Shown here piece by piece: positions 16,407 through 19,298 of a DNA stretch of 19,298 nt. Numbering within the stretch: position 1 is the stretch's first letter; every line of letters starts with the position of its first letter. The notes under the pieces were generated by a model. The model ran no database searches and had not been told where the DNA came from. It saw only the letters and a list, made by a program, of their open reading frames with translations. A program made the translations under genes and the position numbers. The DNA comes from an uncultured Acidobacteriota bacterium (GTDB lineage: Bacteria; Acidobacteriota; JAAYUB01), in contig CALAMB010000344.1 of the NCBI GenBank assembly GCA_937925645.1, forward strand, positions 1 to 19,298, written 5' to 3'.

Positions 16407-18194
16407 TTAAGGTCTGATCGCCCGGCTGTCAATATGGGATTTGACCAGGCCGGCGAATTTGTCCAGCTCCATGGCCCCCAGGTCGCCCTCGTGGCGGTTG
16501 CGCACGGAAACGGTGCCCTGCTCCTGTTCCCGGCCGCCGACCACCAGCATGTAGGGGATTTTCTGAACCTGGGCCTCGCGAATCTTGTAGCCCACCTTCT
16601 CGTTCCGGTCGTCAAGGCGGACGCGCAGGCCTTCCGCCTGCAGCCGTCGGGCGACGGTCCGGGCATAGTCGGCGAACTTCTCGCTGACGGGAATCACCCA
16701 CGCCTGCTCGGGGCTGAGCCAGATGGGGAAGGCGCCCGCGTAGTGCTCCACCAGCGTCCCGAAGAACCGCTCCAGCGATCCCATGATGGCCCGATGGACC
16801 ATGAAGACGTGGTGCTCCTTGGAGTCGGGAGCGACGTAGTTGACGTCAAACCGCCGCGGCAGGTTGAAGTCGAACTGGACGGTGCTGCACTGCCACTTGC
16901 GGCCGATGGCGTCCACGAGCTTGAAATCGATCTTGGGGCCGTAGAAGACCGCCTCGCCCTCCATGCGCGTGTAGGGGATGCCGCGGACCTCCATCGCCTG
17001 CACCAGGCCGGCTTCGGCCATCTCCCACTCCTCGTCGGTGCCCGCGTACTTTTCCTTCCGCTCCGGGTCGCGGACCGATAACTCCACCTGGTACTGCTCG
17101 AAGCCGAACGTCTGCATGAAAAAGAGGCACAGGTCCAGCACGCCGCCCAGCTCGTCGACGATCTGGTCGGGGGTGCAGAAGATGTGGCCGTCGTCCTGGG
17201 TGAAGCCGCGGACGCGGAGCATGCCGTGGAGCACGCCGCTCTTTTCGTAGCGGTACACCGTCCCCAGCTCGGCGAAGCGGACGGGCAGGTCGCGGTAGCT
17301 ATGCAGCCGGTTTTTGTAGATCAGGATGTGGCCCGGGCAGTTCATGGGCTTGACCACGTACTCCTCCTCGTCAATGGTGAGGGTGTACATGTTTTCCTTG
17401 TAGTAGTCGTAATGCCCGGACGTGCGCCACAGGTTGTGCCGCGCCAGGTGGGGGATGTTCACCAGCTCGTAGCCGCGGCGGAAATGCTCGTTCTTCCAGA
17501 AGTCCTCGATCAGGTGGCGGATCAGGGCGCCCTTGGGGTGCCAGTAGACAAACCCCGCGCCCGCGCCGTCCTGGATGGAGTAGAGGTCGAGCTCGCGGCC
17601 CAGCCGGCGGTGGTCCCGCTTGCGGGCCTCCTCCAGGAACGCCAGGTACGCGTCCAGTTCCGCCTGGGTCGGGAAGGCGGTGCCGTAGATGCGCTGGAGC
17701 TGCGGCCGCCGCTCGTCGCCCCGCCAGTAGGAGCCGGCGATGGACAGGAGCTTGAACACCTTGAGCGCGCCGCTCGACACCACGTGGGGGCCGAGGCAGA
17801 AGTCGTACAGCTTGTCCAGCCGGTAGCACGACAGCATCTCGCCGGCCTTTTCGTCGATGAGCTCGCACTTGAGCGCCTCGCCCATCTCGTCGAACACGCG
17901 CTGCGCCTCCGCCAGGCCGATCACCGCGGGCTCGAACGGCAGGTCCGCCGCGGCCAGCTCCCGCATTTTCTCCTCGATCCGGGCCAGGTCCTCCTCGGTC
18001 AAGGCGTGGTCCAGCTGGAAGTCGTAGTAGAAGCCATCGTCGGTGGCGGGGCCGATGCCCAGGTGGGTGCCGGGGAACAGGTGCAGCACGGCCAGGGCCA
18101 TGAGGTGGGAGGTGCTGTGACGCAGGATGGTCAGGGCCTCGGTGGAATCGGCCACGACGCGACGCGTGCCGTCGCGCTCGATCACTTGGAGCAT
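16407..18194 (-). CDS. thrS: Threonine-tRNA ligase lacking most of the TGS domain
   Basis: ThrRS charges tRNA-Thr and edits Ser-tRNA-Thr. The 595-residue protein has the N2 editing domain with H26-x3-H30 (RHSTSHL) and C133-x3-H137 (FCLGPH), the class II core with zinc ligands aligning to C286 (MNCPGH), H337 (FTQDDGH) and H467 (MVHRAI), and the C-terminal anticodon-binding domain (from about 495, AWVIPVSEKF). Before the editing domain there are only 25 residues (MLQVIERDGTRRVVADS), which look like the first strands of a TGS domain followed by a deletion of about 47 residues against E. coli. ATG 18194 has GGAGGA about 10 nt upstream. An in-frame ATG at 18245 would add 17 residues without a ribosome-binding site and would not restore TGS. 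It follows tRNA-Val and precedes infC. Confidence 0.96.
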   Translation of the reverse strand: MLQVIERDGTRRVVADSTEALTILRHSTSHLMALAVLHLFPGTHLGIGPATDDGFYYDFQLDHALTEEDLARIEEKMRELAAADLPFEPAVIGLAEAQRVFDEMGEALKCELIDEKAGEMLSCYRLDKLYDFCLGPHVVSSGALKVFKLLSIAGSYWRGDERRPQLQRIYGTAFPTQAELDAYLAFLEEARKRDHRRLGRELDLYSIQDGAGAGFVYWHPKGALIRHLIEDFWKNEHFRRGYELVNIPHLARHNLWRTSGHYDYYKENMYTLTIDEEEYVVKPMNCPGHILIYKNRLHSYRDLPVRFAELGTVYRYEKSGVLHGMLRVRGFTQDDGHIFCTPDQIVDELGGVLDLCLFFMQTFGFEQYQVELSVRDPERKEKYAGTDEEWEMAEAGLVQAMEVRGIPYTRMEGEAVFYGPKIDFKLVDAIGRKWQCSTVQFDFNLPRRFDVNYVAPDSKEHHVFMVHRAIMGSLERFFGTLVEHYAGAFPIWLSPEQAWVIPVSEKFADYARTVARRLQAEGLRVRLDDRNEKVGYKIREAQVQKIPYMLVVGGREQEQGTVSVRNRHEGDLGAMELDKFAGLVKSHIDSRAIRP

Positions 18195-18256
18195 GGCTGG
18201 ATTGTCCTCCGTGTCCGGTGCGGGAATGGGGCACTCCGATCGCATAAATAAAAAAA

Positions 18257-18331
18257 TGGTAGGTGCGAGCGGATTTGAACCGCTGACCCCTTCCGCGTCA
18301 AGGAAGTGCTCTCCCCCTGAGCTACGCACCT
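18257..18331 (-). tRNA. tRNA-Val (anticodon GAC)
   Basis: The 75-nt cloverleaf is complete: acceptor AGGTGCG/CGCACCT, D arm GCTC/GAGC, anticodon arm CTTCC-TTGACGC-GGAAG with anticodon GAC (18297-18299), T arm AGCGG-TTCAAAT-CCGCT, and an encoded 3' ACCA. GAC reads Val GUC and GUU codons. A TTTTTTTATTT run follows directly. It lies 62 nt upstream of thrS and appears to share its promoter. Confidence 0.96.
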
Positions 18332-18344
18332 ACGCAAGGCGGCC

Positions 18345-18373
18345 AAATTAGCAGACGGCGGGCGGGATGTCAA
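18345..18373 (-). promoter_or_regulatory. Sigma-70 promoter for tRNA-Val and probably thrS
   Basis: On the minus strand a perfect TTGACA (18368-18373) is separated by 17 bp from TAATTT (18345-18350), a weak -10. Initiation near 18338 would be about 7 nt before the tRNA. No other promoter is seen between the tRNA and thrS, so the mRNA for ThrRS may come from the same transcript by read-through past the T-run. Confidence 0.65.
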
Positions 18374-18433
18374 TCCATTTTTGGTTCGTGCGGCATGGCG
18401 TTCGGGCTGATGCGGGCGAATCCGGATCATGGA

Positions 18434-19298
18434 TCAGCTGGCACCGCGCTCGAACAGTTCCAGGATGCGGGGCGAGAGCATCGCCCGCACCGACGGCGGC
18501 AGGGTGAACCCGTTGGATTGCCGGGACTCGCGCAGGTGGCGGCGCCCCTCATCGAGCTGCTCGGCGGAACGCTCGCGGGCCAGGTAGTATTCGCTGACCA
18601 GGGCCGCCCCGATGAAGAAGTTGGCCAGGCCGGCTTTCTCCGCCGAAAAACTCAGGTAATTCTTCATGGAGGCCACGGACTCCGGATACTTGCCCAGGAA
18701 GTAATCGCGGATGCCGTTTTTCAGCAGGGTTTGATAGACCGCCTGGCCGGAGCCGGCGCTCTGGAGCATCCCCATCAGCGTCTTCGCCTCGGAGTTGTTC
18801 GGGTCCAGCGCCAGCGCCTGCTGCAGGGACTGGCGGGCGGGATCGTTCCGGCCGGCCTGGATGTCCCGGCGGGCGGCGGCCACCAGCTGGCTGATCTGGC
18901 CGACCTGCTTGAGCTGCCCGTCGATGCGATCCAGGTAGCCCTGGATCTCGCGCCCCTGGTCGGGGCTGGCGGCGAGCTTCCGGGCGTCCTGGAAGTGGCG
19001 GCGGGCCCGATCCCAGTTCCGTTCGTTGTACGCCTTGATGCCGTCCTGAAAGTAGGCGGCGAAGGCGGCGCTCCGGTCGCCCAGCTCCTTTTTCCGTTTC
19101 TCCTCGGTGACGAGCCGCTGAACGGGCTCCAGTCCGGGGAAGCCGGGCTGCTCCGCCCGGATGGCCATGAGGATTTCCTCAGCCTGGGACGGGTTGTTGG
19201 GCGCGAGCCGGCGGGCGTCGTCGAGGCGCCGCTGCAGGTTCAGGTGGGCCTGGCAGCGGTCGATGTGCTCCAGCAGGTTCGGGAAATCGGGCTTCTTC
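18434..19298 (-). CDS. TPR-repeat protein (5' end beyond window)
   Basis: The frame is open to the right edge, so 287 C-terminal residues are seen and the true start lies outside. The sequence is helical and holds TPR-like repeats, for example AYFQDGIKAYNERNWDRARR, DIQAGRNDPARQSLQQALAL ending in the DPNNSEAKTLMG turn, and IRDYFLGKYPESVASMKNYL. The C-terminal tail reads LPPSVRAMLSPRILELFE. No catalytic domain is visible, and the specific role is not recognised; such proteins usually scaffold complexes, and in this kind of organism are often linked to the envelope or motility. It lies on the same strand as, and upstream of, the tRNA-Val promoter. Confidence 0.8.
   Translation of the reverse strand, partial: KKPDFPNLLEHIDRCQAHLNLQRRLDDARRLAPNNPSQAEEILMAIRAEQPGFPGLEPVQRLVTEEKRKKELGDRSAAFAAYFQDGIKAYNERNWDRARRHFQDARKLAASPDQGREIQGYLDRIDGQLKQVGQISQLVAAARRDIQAGRNDPARQSLQQALALDPNNSEAKTLMGMLQSAGSGQAVYQTLLKNGIRDYFLGKYPESVASMKNYLSFSAEKAGLANFFIGAALVSEYYLARERSAEQLDEGRRHLRESRQSNGFTLPPSVRAMLSPRILELFERGAS

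Noticed and set aside
18195..18256. T-box riboswitch upstream of thrS
   Set aside because: Only 62 nt separate tRNA and thrS and no specifier loop or T-box motif is present.

Overview
The window is GC-rich (roughly two-thirds G+C by eye) bacterial chromosome with long shadow frames opposite most genes. The right two-thirds is a minus-strand housekeeping block: tRNA-Val, thrS, infC, rpmI, rplT, pheS, pheT, a ZapB-like coiled-coil gene, zapA, a 6S RNA, rny and ymdB. The left third is accessory: a secreted M36-type metalloprotease with a C-terminal dockerin, an integral-membrane GT-C glycosyltransferase, a two-gene plus-strand operon (deoxyhypusine-synthase homologue and geranylgeranyl-reductase-like flavoprotein), a 31-residue basic ribosomal-protein-like gene, and the start of an exported LacZ-type GH2 enzyme. 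No mobile element, CRISPR array or phage gene is visible. The mix (high GC, zapA/6S/rny/ymdB linked to pheST, dockerin protease, bS22-like peptide) suggests an Acidobacteriota-like or other deep-branching Gram-negative heterotroph; this placement is an inference of low confidence.

Layout from right to left. A TPR-protein gene enters from the right edge (18434-19298). A TTGACA-17-TAATTT promoter fires into tRNA-Val(GAC), followed by thrS, whose product lacks most of the N-terminal TGS domain. infC follows with a probable AUU start codon under a perfect Shine-Dalgarno sequence. A consensus TTGACA/TATAAT promoter then drives a structured leader and rpmI-rplT. Between rplT and pheS lies an intrinsic terminator whose T-tract ends only 14 nt before the pheS start, so pheST must be expressed by read-through (an attenuator arrangement). 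pheT encodes a short beta subunit missing the N-terminal tRNA-binding OB domain. The zapB-like gene and zapA follow closely, and a 166-nt 6S RNA starts directly after the zapA stop. rny (RNase Y) and ymdB close the block.

Left of ymdB are the protease (5770-8565) and the glycosyltransferase (4158-5750), closely spaced on the minus strand. They converge on the plus-strand DHS-like/flavoprotein operon (1890-4138), whose two genes overlap by ATGA. That operon and the bS22-like gene diverge from back-to-back extended -10 promoters. The GH2 gene runs off the left edge just before its catalytic acid/base motif.

Functionally the main block joins translation (ThrRS, PheRS, IF3, L35, L20, tRNA-Val), cell division (ZapA/ZapB), RNA-polymerase control (6S RNA) and RNA turnover (RNase Y, YmdB). 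The most noteworthy signals are the dense layer of RNA-level regulation (AUU start, leader, attenuator, 6S RNA, stem-loop before rny), the two domain-reduced aminoacyl-tRNA synthetases, and the DHS-like/flavoprotein pair, whose joint function is unknown to me.
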